Shown one piece after another: positions 44,311 to 53,452 of a stretch of DNA of 64,000 nucleotides. Each line of letters begins with the position of its first letter. Within the stretch, counting starts at the first letter, position 1. The stretch comes from Xylanibacter rarus (GTDB taxonomy: Bacteria > Bacteroidota > Bacteroidia > Bacteroidales > Bacteroidaceae). Made by a program: the position numbers and the translations under genes. The stretch covers positions 45,425-109,424 of the forward strand of contig NZ_LFQU01000011.1 in the NCBI RefSeq assembly GCF_001275135.1, written 5' to 3'. Below the pieces are notes generated by a model, which saw only the letters and a program-made list of their open reading frames with translations, was not told the DNA's origin and did no database searches.

Positions 44311-44787
44311 TTAGAATTTTGCCATCTTTATGGCATCAATTGCACACTCGTCACCCTTGTTGCCCAACTTTCCTCCGCTGCGGTCTTTAGCCTGTTGCAG
44401 GTCGTTGGTGGTGAGCAGTCCGTAGATTACCGGAATCTCGCTCTTGGCGTTAAGACGTGCAATGCCGTAGGTTACGCCCTGACAGATGTAGTCGAAGTGA
44501 GGAGTCTCGCCTCTGATAACGCTTCCGAGGATGATTATTGCGTCATATCCGCCGTTGAGCGTCATCTGGTGTGCGCCGTAGATAAGTTCGAAGCTTCCGG
44601 GAACTGTCTTTACGTGTATGTTTTCAGGCAGTGCTCCGTGTTTCTCTAGTGTCCTTACGGCACCTTCGAGCAGTGCTCCTGTTATTTCAGGATTCCATTC
44701 GGCAACGACGATGCCGAAACACATGTTGCTTGCGTCGGGTACTTTACCGTAGTCGTAGTCAGAAAGATTGTGCAGTGCGGTAGCCAT
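44311..44787 (-). CDS. ribH: 6,7-dimethyl-8-ribityllumazine synthase
   Basis: A 158-residue enzyme of riboflavin synthesis, the step that joins dihydroxybutanone phosphate and the ribitylamino pyrimidine. Motifs are [34 protein letters not shown], and [20 protein letters not shown] with the catalytic His. The start overlaps the end of the upstream TPR gene by one base. Confidence 0.95.
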   Translation of the reverse strand: MATALHNLSDYDYGKVPDASNMCFGIVVAEWNPEITGALLEGAVRTLEKHGALPENIHVKTVPGSFELIYGAHQMTLNGGYDAIIILGSVIRGETPHFDYICQGVTYGIARLNAKSEIPVIYGLLTTNDLQQAKDRSGGKLGNKGDECAIDAIKMAKF

Positions 44788-45482
44788 TATTTTACAGAAA
44801 CTCTTTCAATATATTTGTCAATATCCTGCGAAACGGCAGAGTTAAGATACTTTGTCTTTATATCCTGATAAATCTGCAGAGCTTCGCTCTTCTTGCCCTG
44901 ACTCTCGAGAATCTCGCCGGCCTGGAGCAGGAATATAGGCGAAATGCTGTTGTTTGTGTTGTCGGCAGCTTCGCTGTCGGCCATGCTTGCAGCCTTCTTG
45001 AGATATTCAACGGCCTTGTCGAGCTGCTTAACGTGTGCGTAAGCATTGCCAAGTGCAGCTACGGCAGAGGGGCTTATCATCTGATCATCGGCAGGAGAGA
45101 ACTTGTCGAGATATGTTACTGCGTCGTTCCATTTGTCGAGGTTTGCATAGCAGAGTCCTGCATAGAGGTTTGCCAGGTTGCCTGCATCTGTGCTGCTGTA
45201 GTCAGATGCGATGTTTACGAATCCGACATATCCGGCTCCGTCTCCCTTCAGCGCCTTGTCGTATTGCTGATTAGAGAAATACTCCTGACCTTTAGCCAGT
45301 GCTGTGCTTGCTTCCTGCTCTTTTGGGCCTGAAACATAGGTCTCATAGCAGATGATACCTGCTACAACAAGGATAATCGCCACGATGGCGATTGAGATTG
45401 TTTTCTTATGTCTCAAGAAAACAGCCTCTTTCTGGTTGAGGGCGTCGTTCATTGTGCCCTTCTGTTCATTAAGATTTGCCAT
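44787..45482 (-). CDS. YfgM-like tetratricopeptide repeat membrane protein
   Basis: A 231-residue protein with a short cytoplasmic N-terminus, one membrane helix at about residues 29-48 ([20 protein letters not shown]) and periplasmic tetratricopeptide repeats ([40 protein letters not shown]). It has the layout of YfgM/DUF2133-type proteins that assist outer-membrane protein biogenesis. The exact role is inferred. It is first in an operon with ribH. Confidence 0.82.
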   Translation of the reverse strand: MANLNEQKGTMNDALNQKEAVFLRHKKTISIAIVAIILVVAGIICYETYVSGPKEQEASTALAKGQEYFSNQQYDKALKGDGAGYVGFVNIASDYSSTDAGNLANLYAGLCYANLDKWNDAVTYLDKFSPADDQMISPSAVAALGNAYAHVKQLDKAVEYLKKAASMADSEAADNTNNSISPIFLLQAGEILESQGKKSEALQIYQDIKTKYLNSAVSQDIDKYIERVSVK

Positions 45483-45521
45483 TTATATTTATTTTTATAA
45501 TTAGCGGTTTATAAAGCGTGG

Positions 45522-45529
45522 CAAAATTA
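45522..45529 (-). promoter_or_regulatory. Promoter -7 element of the TPR-ribH operon
   Basis: TAATTTTG on the minus strand, 40 bases before the start codon. There is no good -33 box. Confidence 0.38.
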
Positions 45530-45568
45530 CGTAAATTATCTGGTATTGTGAAATTTATTACATACTTT

Positions 45569-45600
45569 TTTGTTTTTCATTGATAAATCGAGTAACTTTG
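45569..45600 (+). promoter_or_regulatory. Consensus promoter of recF
   Basis: TTTG (45569-45572), a 20-base spacer, then TAACTTTG (45593-45600). The leader to ATG 45693 is about 90 bases. Confidence 0.6.
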
Positions 45601-45692
45601 CATGACAAAAGCAGCATTGGGCAATCGTAAATGTGTTATTGCCGGTATATGATTTTTATTGCTGTCCTCAAGTTGATAATTTGTCGGTAAAT

Positions 45693-46808
45693 ATGTTTTT
45701 AAAGAAGATATCCATAGTCAATTATAAGAACATCAGGGAGGCCACTCTCGACTTGTCGCCCAAGATGAACTGTTTCATAGGGCATAACGGCGAGGGAAAG
45801 ACCAACATGCTTGATGCTGTATATTATATGTCGTTCTGCCGCAGCGCTTACACAACGAGCGACGCCAACGTGATACGCCACGGTGAGGATTTCTTCGTGT
45901 TAGATGCTGTTTATGTAAACGATTATGGCGATGAGGATTCTGTGTTTTGCGGCATGAAACGCGGCTCAAAAAAGCATTTTAAGCGTAATAAGAAAGAATA
46001 TAAGAAACTGTCGATGCATCTAGGCATGATACCTCTGATATTTGTCTCGCCGTCGGACACGGTGATAATTGAGGGTGGGAGCGAAGAGAGACGCCGGCTT
46101 ATGGATGTGGTTATTTCGCAGTATGACAATTCTTATATCGATGCACTTAACCGTTACAATAAGGCTCTGCAGCAGAGAAATACGCTGCTTAAGACAGAGG
46201 AAGGGCCTGACATTGAATTGTTGTCGCTGCTTGAGGAACAGATGGCTTTTTACGGAGAGACAATTTATAACAAGAGAAACGACTTTATAGCCGAGCTGAC
46301 TCCTTTGTTTCAGACGTTTTACAGCCGTATCTCTCAGGATAAGGAAGAGGTTTCTTTGGGCTATGTGTCTCATTGTCAGCGAGGTCCGTTGCTTGATGTT
46401 ATCCGTCGCGACCGCATGAAAGACCTTGCCGTGGGCTATTCTCTCCATGGTGTTCACCGCGATGACCTTGAAATGCTTATTGGCGGATATCCGATAAAGC
46501 GTGAGGGCAGCCAGGGACAAAACAAGACTTTTGTCATAGCCCTGAAGCTGGCTCAGTTTTATTTTCTTAAGCGCACTGGCTCAAAGACCACTCCGATACT
46601 GCTTCTTGACGATGTGTTCGACAAACTGGATGTACAGAGAGTGGAGCAGATAGTGAAGATTGTTGCGGGGGACGAGTTCGGACAGATTTTCCTGACAGAC
46701 ACCAACCGCGACCATCTTGACCGTATATTGAGCAGTTCGTCGCTTGATTACAGGCTCTTTTATGTTGATAACGGCGACATTATGCCAAAGGAGGTTGCCT
46801 ATGTTTAA
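45693..46808 (+). CDS. recF: DNA replication and repair protein RecF
   Basis: A 371-residue ATPase of the SMC-like class that loads RecA at gaps. It begins MFLKKISIVNYKNIREATLD, with Walker A GHNGEGKTN and the C-terminal signature REGSQGQNKTFVIALKLAQF then ILLLDDVFDKLD. The start at 45693 matches the usual RecF N-terminus; the frame opens earlier at 45633 without homology. It overlaps the next gene by 8 bases. Confidence 0.94.
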   Translation: MFLKKISIVNYKNIREATLDLSPKMNCFIGHNGEGKTNMLDAVYYMSFCRSAYTTSDANVIRHGEDFFVLDAVYVNDYGDEDSVFCGMKRGSKKHFKRNKKEYKKLSMHLGMIPLIFVSPSDTVIIEGGSEERRRLMDVVISQYDNSYIDALNRYNKALQQRNTLLKTEEGPDIELLSLLEEQMAFYGETIYNKRNDFIAELTPLFQTFYSRISQDKEEVSLGYVSHCQRGPLLDVIRRDRMKDLAVGYSLHGVHRDDLEMLIGGYPIKREGSQGQNKTFVIALKLAQFYFLKRTGSKTTPILLLDDVFDKLDVQRVEQIVKIVAGDEFGQIFLTDTNRDHLDRILSSSSLDYRLFYVDNGDIMPKEVAYV

Positions 46809-47091
46809 GCGTGATGTTCAGACTCTGGCGGATATCCTGCAGAAATGTTTGAGGCAGGACGGACTAGAAACGCCACTGCAGCAGAAGCGTCTCATCGACT
46901 CGTGGGATAAGGTTGTAGGTAAGGTTATTGCCGGATATACGGCAGAAAAGTTTATCAAGAACCAGACGTTGTTCGTCAAGATTCTTAATCCGGCGCTGCG
47001 TGCTGATCTTACGATGATGAGAGACAGACTTGTGAAGAATCTGAACATGGAGGTGGGCGCCAATATCATTGTTGACATAAAGTTCTTCTGA
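46801..47091 (+). CDS. DUF721 (DciA-like) protein
   Basis: A protein of about 96 residues from ATG 46801 (MFKRDVQTLADILQKCLRQD), with the DUF721 pattern RLIDSWDKVVGKVIAGYTAE and LFVKILNPALRADLTMMRDR. DUF721 includes DciA, a replicative helicase operator. The classic recF-DUF721 gene order is seen here with an 8-base overlap. A helicase-loading role is inferred from family and context. Confidence 0.85.
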   Translation: MFKRDVQTLADILQKCLRQDGLETPLQQKRLIDSWDKVVGKVIAGYTAEKFIKNQTLFVKILNPALRADLTMMRDRLVKNLNMEVGANIIVDIKFF

Positions 47092-47101
47092 TGTTTTTTC
47101 G

Positions 47102-47166
47102 CATGCCGCATTTCGGCATGTGTAGCGATGTGCTGATTGCTTTTAAAAAAACATAGCAGCAATCAG
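47102..47166. terminator. Two hairpins between convergent genes
   Basis: CATGCCG/CGGCATG (47102-47108 with 47114-47120) and a 9-bp stem (47133-47141 with 47158-47166) lie between the DUF721 gene and the convergent LacI gene. They probably serve as terminators, one for each strand. Confidence 0.5.
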
Positions 47167-47191
47167 ATTGCGCCATCATTTTGCAGCAAAC

Positions 47192-48208
47192 CTATTCTTG
47201 CTTGTTAGAACTTTCGCGTATTTTTAGAATCATCGGTACGATTTCTTTGTAAATCTTTTTGTCGCCGCGGATGTTTCTCAGAAGCAAGTCGCATGCTTTT
47301 TCGCCTGTAAGATGCGCCTGGTCCATTATAGCCGAAAGCTTTGGTGTTACAAAGGCAGACGACTCTGCTTCGGTAAAGCCTATGATGGCTACGTCTTTCG
47401 GGATGTGCAGTCCGAGGGTCTTTATTGCGTCAAAGGCAGCATAGGTTATGATGTCGTTGAAGGCAAGGATAGCGTCGGGCCTGTCTTCGCGTTTTAGCAA
47501 TTTCAGAGTTTCGTTTCGCGCACTTTCGTAGTCGATGTTGCCGTTGATGACAATAGAGCGGTCAATGGTGATGTTTCTTTCGCGCAGAGCCTCCAGGTAG
47601 CCGTGTTTGCGGCGCTTGACCATGTCGAGATGTGTTGGTCCGCCGATAAATGCGATGCGCTTGCTGCCGGTGTCGATAAGGTGGCGTGTAGCCTGAAGTG
47701 CGGCTTCATCTCCGTTTGACACGACAGATGAGAATATGTCAGGAAGGCAAGTGCGGGCAAAGAATACCAGCGGTATACCCATCTTGTTGATTTCAGTGAA
47801 GTGAGAATAGTCTACAGTATCCTGCGCCAGACATGCTATAATGCCTTCAACGTACATGCTGACAAAGTTGTCAATGGCTTTTTCTTCTCTAATATGGTCT
47901 TCATGGCTGTTGGCTGCCACAACGGCATATCCGGCCTTCGTTGCAAAATCTTCTATTCCGTCGAGTACGGCCGCATAATAATGTGTTACCAGATTCGGCA
48001 CAACAACGCCTATTACTTTGGGCTTCTGTTGCCTCAGGCTTTGTGCGAATGGGTTAGGGCGGTAGTTGAGCTTCTTGGCAAGCTCTTGTACGCGAGTTCT
48101 CATTTCCTCACCTACTTCGTGGCTGTTTCTTAATGCGCGCGACACTGTCGCAATGCTGACTCCCAACTGTTCAGCCATTTCTTTTAAAGACGTTCTGCGT
48201 GCTGCCAT
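47192..48208 (-). CDS. LacI-family transcriptional regulator
   Basis: A 338-residue repressor with an N-terminal LacI helix-turn-helix (TSLKEMAEQLGVSIATVSRA), hinge helix (NYRPNPFAQSLRQQKPKVIG) and a sugar-binding-like domain (VPNLVTHYYAAVLDGIEDFA). No carbohydrate operon adjoins it in this window. A palindrome typical of LacI operators overlaps its own -33 box, so it probably represses itself. Its metabolic target lies elsewhere. Confidence 0.92.
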   Translation of the reverse strand: MAARRTSLKEMAEQLGVSIATVSRALRNSHEVGEEMRTRVQELAKKLNYRPNPFAQSLRQQKPKVIGVVVPNLVTHYYAAVLDGIEDFATKAGYAVVAANSHEDHIREEKAIDNFVSMYVEGIIACLAQDTVDYSHFTEINKMGIPLVFFARTCLPDIFSSVVSNGDEAALQATRHLIDTGSKRIAFIGGPTHLDMVKRRKHGYLEALRERNITIDRSIVINGNIDYESARNETLKLLKREDRPDAILAFNDIITYAAFDAIKTLGLHIPKDVAIIGFTEAESSAFVTPKLSAIMDQAHLTGEKACDLLLRNIRGDKKIYKEIVPMILKIRESSNKQE

Positions 48209-48257
48209 TGCTACCTGTGTTTGTCGAATTGTTGAAGGAATAGTTAAATGATTATTG

Positions 48258-48288
48258 CAAATGTAATCAAAAAAATAAAATACGCAAA
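48258..48288 (-). promoter_or_regulatory. Consensus promoter of the LacI gene
   Basis: The minus strand reads TTTG (48288-48285), a 19-base spacer, then TACATTTG (48265-48258), 50 bases before the start codon. Confidence 0.6.
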
Positions 48289-48298
48289 CGTTTACGTA
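48281..48298. promoter_or_regulatory. LacI-type operator
   Basis: TACGCAAACGTTTACGTA is an 18-base palindrome with one non-matching pair and the central AAACGTTT core typical of LacI-family operators. It overlaps the -33 box of the LacI gene, which suggests autorepression. Confidence 0.55.
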
Positions 48299-48549
48299 AC
48301 TTTAATAAAAATCGCTCAAATAGCAATGGCTCATTGCCGGATTTATGGCATACTGAAGGTTATGCGTAGATGTAATGATGTTGCTGACAGCGGTGAAATA
48401 TTGTTTTCAGGAGCACTATTGAAGCGTGCAGATTGATACCGGGATTTGCGCTTGCGGCACCGGTTGTGGGTATGACAGTTTCCTGATGTCCGGTCAGATG
48501 GTGAGTATATTGTTTCTCCCATTTGGGGCAGAATGTGTGAAAAAGCACA

Positions 48550-48584
48550 AACCCTTAAGCCGTTCTGTAGTTAGCTTAAGGGTT
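48550..48584 (-). terminator. Terminator of the thioesterase gene
   Basis: Arms AACCCTTAAGC/GCTTAAGGGTT. On the minus strand they are followed by TGTGCTTTTTC, about 50 bases past the stop codon. Confidence 0.7.
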
Positions 48585-48634
48585 CGGGCTATGTCGAGAC
48601 AATTTAATTTATACCTTTGTTGCAGATAAGGAGA

Positions 48635-49120
48635 TTACATGGGCAGAAGCTCTTCGCCTTCAAGTTCACATGAAGTGAATCCCATTTCTTTTGCTTTTTC
48701 TTTGTTGAATGCAAAGTATGTGGCTTTACCTTCCGTGCATATCTCGCCTTTTGAGTTTTCGAGCGTAACCTCAATAGTTACCAGGTTGCGTCTTTGTTCG
48801 GCTATGTGCGCCCTCAGCGTGATTTGCGGTTCTGTTGTCATTACCGGCTTCTTGTATCTTATTTCGAGATGAGTGGTCATTCCGCTTGTCTGCAGTTTTC
48901 TGAAAATCACCCATCCGGCTATTTCGTCAATGAGCGTGCACAATATGCCTCCGTGCATGGTGTCTATCCATCCCTGATAGTGGGTCTGCGGTTTCCAGAA
49001 GCTTATTATGTCGTCGCCGTCTTCAAAAAACTCCATATGTACACCTATTGGATTGTCGGGGCTGCATCCAAAACAGTTGTATCCTTCCTTATCCATCCAT
49101 GGATTTTTAATCTTTCTCAT
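48635..49120 (-). CDS. PaaI-type hotdog thioesterase
   Basis: About 161 residues from ATG 49120 (MRKIKNPWMDKEGYNCFGCS). A hotdog fold with the PaaI-like motif QGWIDTMHGGILCTLIDEIA, which carries the acidic active-site residue. It is probably an acyl-CoA or acyl-ACP thioesterase; the acyl group is unknown. A CFGC motif near residues 17-20 is unusual and may be structural. A TTG start two codons earlier is possible. Confidence 0.85.
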   Translation of the reverse strand: MRKIKNPWMDKEGYNCFGCSPDNPIGVHMEFFEDGDDIISFWKPQTHYQGWIDTMHGGILCTLIDEIAGWVIFRKLQTSGMTTHLEIRYKKPVMTTEPQITLRAHIAEQRRNLVTIEVTLENSKGEICTEGKATYFAFNKEKAKEMGFTSCELEGEELLPM

Positions 49121-49169
49121 AGGCAATAAATTATTTATGGTTGTTATCTGATTTCTGTGTCACCATGTC

Positions 49170-51728
49170 TTAGAACGTAAGTCGCATCATAAGCCTTACG
49201 CCGTTCTTGGTCGCCGTAGGCAGATGGTTGTAGTTCAGACGGTGTACATACTGAATATGTATAATCTTGAATATATTGTGGATTCCGGCAATTAGCTCAA
49301 TATACGGACGCTTGCTGTCCATTATGTATGAACCTTCCGGGAATTCCATTAACATACCGTCGCCTGCGTTTGCTGCCAGGGTAGGGTTGTTCTTGTCGGT
49401 AAGTGTGCCCCAAAGGCATTTTATGCCAAGCCACTCGCGCCACTTTAGTTTTTTGAGGAGCGGTATGCGGTTGAATATCTTTCCGTTCAAGTCCCACGAT
49501 ATGTCAAGGCTTGCGTATCTGTCGTTAAGGAACTCCATGTTGTTTATCAGGTTGAAAGTTTCGTCACTGATGATATACGACAGGTTGGCGGCCGGCATTA
49601 TGAGCAGCGGGAACGGCACCTTGTTCCATTGTATGCCGCCTTTTGCCAGGATGTCAATCTTTCCCCAGCTGTTCAGCCACAGGCGCTTGTATATGCTTGC
49701 TTCGGTGAAGTTGTAGTCGTAGTCGCCTCCGAGGAAACCTTTTATACCTGTGGTGTGCGACAGTGTGAATACTGGTGCGTCGAGGTTTACGGGCAGACGG
49801 CGCTGCTTCGTATTTATGAATGTCTCACCCGGAGCATATCTCAGTTCAATGCGTGCCTCGGTTGTCCTGAATTTTCCCTGTCCGATCATGGCGTCTTCCA
49901 TGCCGACCATAGACAAAGGCTTGAAGAAAAGGTCGCCGCAGGCTTCGTTCTCTTCTGCCTTCAGGCTTATGGTCGTTCTGAATCCCCATTCCTCTTCACG
50001 TTCGAACGAGAGTTGCTGGCGGTTGTAGAACATCATTTTTTCAACCTTAGTCCATTTCAGAGCCGTGAACACGTTATCCTTGTCGGTGTGCATGAATTTG
50101 TCTGAAGGTGAACATACGTCGTAAGTAGAAGTGAATGTCAGCGTGCGTTTAGGGAACTCTCGCGGAAGATATTCCTTCTTGTTAAACGAGTATGTCAGCT
50201 CGCCCTTGTAATAGTTCTTGCGACTGTCCCATCCGCGTGCATAATATCCTGACAGGAACCAGTGCGGGTTGAGGTTAGCCGTTGTCTGTGCGCTGATACG
50301 AGTGCGCACTCCGTCAATGAAGTTAGAACTTATCATCGTGTTGATAGGTCCTATGTCAACCTTGCTCGGATGATTCTGACTTCCTGTCTCGACAAAGTTC
50401 TCTATGAATGCCCTTACACCAAAGATGATATACTTGAAGGCTTTCTGCTGACTCAGGTTGTTGATGAATGCATCCATCGAACTTTCACTTTTTGTCAGCT
50501 CCACGCTTCGGTATTTGTCCCAGAAAGCTTCGTCGCGCATCATGGCATTAGACTCATGCAGTACTTTCGTCTTGCCTTTAAACAGCTTGTCGGGCAGTTC
50601 GTCAAAGGCATAGTCGCTCATTCGTGTTGTTCGTATGACTATGGCTTTGGTTAGGAACTTGGCTATCGACATTTCAACGAACATGTCGTCGGTTGTCAAA
50701 GCCCAGTCACCTTCGGGCAGGCGGGTGTATTCCTGTATAATCTGAAGATTGTCGACAAAGTTGACGTCGCTTTTCTTTGGAAGCGTCAGGTTGCATCGTT
50801 TTACGTGCAGCGTTGAGTCGGCCAGAATCCATATTTCGCCCCTGAATCCGAAGTCCTGCTGGTTGTTGGGCAGGAACTGCAGATGGAAACACTTGTCTCT
50901 GTCAACGTATACGGTGTCGACAATGTAGAAACGGTAAAATGATATGGCGTCCTTGCCGATAGGGCTGGTAAACGGATATTGCAGCAGACGGATCTGGTCG
51001 TCATACAGGTCTACGTCTGTGAATACGTCTTTTAGCACGTTGTTCAGGATGTCTCCTGTTTCAATCAGGTCGTTGACACCCGACGAACTTTGTCCCATTA
51101 TTATCGACTTTTCGGTCTTAGGGTCTTTTCTGTATATGTTTCTTGTAACTGTCTCGTCGACAGACAACGGCAGAATGAGCTTATTGTTGTACGGACAGGT
51201 CTCAATCTGGTTAATCAGCCATTTTTTCTTTTTCAGTTTTTCGTTCTCAAGCTCGGTAGGCTTAATGTCGTTTATGGCGAACGTTATTTTCTGATATTTG
51301 TTAAACTGATAATAGTCGTGGTTGGCAAGGTCGGTGCGTTTCTTAGCCGCAATGACACGCTTCATCAGCTCTACTGCCGGATTGTTCTTACGGCTGTATT
51401 TGCTTCGCTTCGTCTTCACCGTTACGCCTTTCAGCTGCTTGGTGTCAGTCTTGAGCGTGATTTTCATTTCTGAAGGCGTGTTCGGGCCTATCAGAATGGT
51501 GAGTTCCTGATATCCAACGGCGCTGAACGTAAGTTTCTCACCGTTAAGACGCTTTATAGAGAAGCGTCCGTAGGCATTTCCCGACGTTGCAATCTTCTCT
51601 TTTTTATATTGCACGCTGGGAAACGGAATGGTGTCGCCGGTGGATTCTTCAACAACAACACCTGTTATTGTCTGTGCGCCTGCTGCCTGTGCCAGTATTA
51701 AAAGAAGTAATATCAGAATATTTTTCAT
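49170..51728 (-). CDS. DUF5686 outer-membrane protein with carboxypeptidase-like regulatory domain
   Basis: An 852-residue protein. A signal peptide (MKNILILLLLILAQAAGA) precedes a carboxypeptidase-regulatory-like domain (TITGVVVEESTGDTIPFPSV) and then the DUF5686 core. This appears to be an outer-membrane barrel, given the C-terminal alternating aromatic strands and final GVRLMMRLTF. Function unknown; the family is common in Bacteroidota. It lies 49 bases upstream of the thioesterase on the same strand and may share its transcript. Confidence 0.85.
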   Translation of the reverse strand: MKNILILLLLILAQAAGAQTITGVVVEESTGDTIPFPSVQYKKEKIATSGNAYGRFSIKRLNGEKLTFSAVGYQELTILIGPNTPSEMKITLKTDTKQLKGVTVKTKRSKYSRKNNPAVELMKRVIAAKKRTDLANHDYYQFNKYQKITFAINDIKPTELENEKLKKKKWLINQIETCPYNNKLILPLSVDETVTRNIYRKDPKTEKSIIMGQSSSGVNDLIETGDILNNVLKDVFTDVDLYDDQIRLLQYPFTSPIGKDAISFYRFYIVDTVYVDRDKCFHLQFLPNNQQDFGFRGEIWILADSTLHVKRCNLTLPKKSDVNFVDNLQIIQEYTRLPEGDWALTTDDMFVEMSIAKFLTKAIVIRTTRMSDYAFDELPDKLFKGKTKVLHESNAMMRDEAFWDKYRSVELTKSESSMDAFINNLSQQKAFKYIIFGVRAFIENFVETGSQNHPSKVDIGPINTMISSNFIDGVRTRISAQTTANLNPHWFLSGYYARGWDSRKNYYKGELTYSFNKKEYLPREFPKRTLTFTSTYDVCSPSDKFMHTDKDNVFTALKWTKVEKMMFYNRQQLSFEREEEWGFRTTISLKAEENEACGDLFFKPLSMVGMEDAMIGQGKFRTTEARIELRYAPGETFINTKQRRLPVNLDAPVFTLSHTTGIKGFLGGDYDYNFTEASIYKRLWLNSWGKIDILAKGGIQWNKVPFPLLIMPAANLSYIISDETFNLINNMEFLNDRYASLDISWDLNGKIFNRIPLLKKLKWREWLGIKCLWGTLTDKNNPTLAANAGDGMLMEFPEGSYIMDSKRPYIELIAGIHNIFKIIHIQYVHRLNYNHLPTATKNGVRLMMRLTF

Positions 51729-51796
51729 TATATGATTTTCTGTTTATTTTGAACCGTTGTTGTTTTTAGCGTATGAAGGGTCCGGTGTCCTTTGCA

Positions 51797-52495
51797 TTAA
51801 AGAATCTGACTCAGGTCGGTTATGATCTTGTCAGGTATGGTCTCATCATATTTTTCGTCGGTCCAGCCTTCGCCTTTGAACCATATAGTCTTGCATCCGG
51901 CTTTCTTGGCAGGTGTTATGTCCTTGTAGAAGCTGTCGCCTACTACGGTTGTGTCGGCGGGATTTAGCTTCAATGCCTCTACGCCGAGAGTGAATATGCG
52001 CGGGTCGGGTTTGCGTATGCCAACGACGGCCGACTCTATAATATTAAGAAACAGATTGTCGAGTCCGAACTCCTTAAGCACCACGCTGATGTTGCCGTAG
52101 AAGTTGCTCACGAGCACCATCGGATGATTCTCGTTTATGCGGGTCAGCACCTCGCGGCTGTGACTCGTCTCTCTCTTCACCTCTTCATAAAGGTCTTCGA
52201 GTATGGTCTTATGGCTTTTTACATATTCATCCTCTGACACGTTCCAGTAGCCTTCTGCCATGAGATATTCCATCTCTATGCGCAGTTTTGTGTCGAGCGT
52301 TTTGTGGAAAGTGTATTCAGGCTGAATTATGGGGTGTGAGCCTAACGTGCGTTCTGCATGAACGTATGCCTCGCGAAACTGTTCTTCAGTTACAGGTATG
52401 TTGTGGCGGCTGTAGGCATGCCATAGCACCTTGCCCCAGTGGCGGCCGGCTGTGTCGAGCGTGCCGCCGTAGTCGAAGATATATCCTTTTGTCAT
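51797..52495 (-). CDS. HAD-superfamily hydrolase
   Basis: About 232 residues from ATG 52495 (MTKGYIFDYGGTLDTAGRHW). HAD motif I is DYGGTLD; motif II is the Ser/Thr in VLVSNFYGN; motif III and IV contain the Lys in GIRKPDPRIF and the aspartate in VVGDSFYKDI. It is probably a phosphatase and is last in a four-gene operon with head-group transfer enzymes. It overlaps the upstream gene by 4 bases (ATGA). The substrate, perhaps a phospho-head-group or phosphatidyl-X phosphate, is inferred. Confidence 0.85.
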   Translation of the reverse strand: MTKGYIFDYGGTLDTAGRHWGKVLWHAYSRHNIPVTEEQFREAYVHAERTLGSHPIIQPEYTFHKTLDTKLRIEMEYLMAEGYWNVSEDEYVKSHKTILEDLYEEVKRETSHSREVLTRINENHPMVLVSNFYGNISVVLKEFGLDNLFLNIIESAVVGIRKPDPRIFTLGVEALKLNPADTTVVGDSFYKDITPAKKAGCKTIWFKGEGWTDEKYDETIPDKIITDLSQIL

Positions 52496-53427
52496 TGAAT
52501 CTTTTTTGTTATTTTCTTGCATAGTGATTCATGCTTCTTGTGCATGTAGATATACAGAATGTTCATCAGCGTTATCTCTATGAGCATGTACACCCACGGG
52601 CAGCCGAGCAGACATGTAACGTAGATGCATATCGCACGCGTGTTGAAAGTCAGGATGTTGGTGTACTTCATCAGCGGACGGCTTCCCTCAAGAAACTCCT
52701 CTCTGATGTCGGCCGGCACCTGCGATGCGCTGCCGTATTTTTCTTTCATCACCTTTATCATTTTCAGGAAAGCAGGCGAACGTTTCTCCTGACTCTTGCA
52801 GTAGTTGGCGTAGTTGTAGTAGAACAGATGCTCGAACAAGGCTCCGCGCTTGGGCAGCGACTTGTATATCTTTATCTGACTTTCGTAAGTGTCGAGTTCG
52901 CTGCCTTCCTTGCCTTTAAGGAAGAACAGGTGTATCTGACGGTAATAGTCGGAAAGCGAGCTCTGAGGCGAATGGCACATCACTCCGGCTATGAAGGCAA
53001 TGACCCATATCCACAGGCCCCATTGTATGTCAAGTCCGGGGATGGTCTGTCCCATCATGCGGTATGAAAGGGCTGCATATATCGCAAAGAACCACACGTC
53101 TCCTGAGAAGCCGTCGAGCACTCGGCCAAGAAGCGTCTTCTGTCCTGTAAGGCGTGCAAGCTGTCCGTCGGTTGAGTCGCAGAAGTTGGCAAACATAAGC
53201 AGCACGATGCCTGCAATGTTGTGCATTATGTCTGTGTATGAGAACATCCATCCGGCACCGACGCCCAAGAATATTGACAATATTGTTATCGTGTTAGGGT
53301 GGACGCCTAGCTTCTTCCACATCAGGGCGAACATTAGTCCGATGGGGCGCGTGAAGTGAACGTCGAGCCACTCTTCCGTATCTTGTGATTTCAGTGATGC
53401 GTTAAGCATCTCTTTAAAATTGCTCAT
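52492..53427 (-). CDS. CDP-alcohol phosphatidyltransferase family protein
   Basis: A 311-residue membrane enzyme with the CDP-alcohol motif DSTDGQLARLTGQKTLLGRV followed by LDGFSGD. The spacing between the last two Asp residues is four residues here, where three is usual. These enzymes join a CMP-activated group to an alcohol, making phospholipids or inositol-type phosphodiesters. It sits between an ATP-grasp gene and a HAD phosphatase gene, which suggests that an unusual lipid head group is built. Confidence 0.88.
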   Translation of the reverse strand: MSNFKEMLNASLKSQDTEEWLDVHFTRPIGLMFALMWKKLGVHPNTITILSIFLGVGAGWMFSYTDIMHNIAGIVLLMFANFCDSTDGQLARLTGQKTLLGRVLDGFSGDVWFFAIYAALSYRMMGQTIPGLDIQWGLWIWVIAFIAGVMCHSPQSSLSDYYRQIHLFFLKGKEGSELDTYESQIKIYKSLPKRGALFEHLFYYNYANYCKSQEKRSPAFLKMIKVMKEKYGSASQVPADIREEFLEGSRPLMKYTNILTFNTRAICIYVTCLLGCPWVYMLIEITLMNILYIYMHKKHESLCKKITKKIQ

Positions 53428-53452
53428 AAGTTTCTTTCTGTTTTTTATAACG

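Larger units (their letters stand above)
48209..48634. other. Intergenic region between LacI and thioesterase genes
   Basis: No gene is seen. It contains the LacI promoter and operator (48258-48298) and the terminator of the thioesterase gene (48550-48584). Confidence 0.5.
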
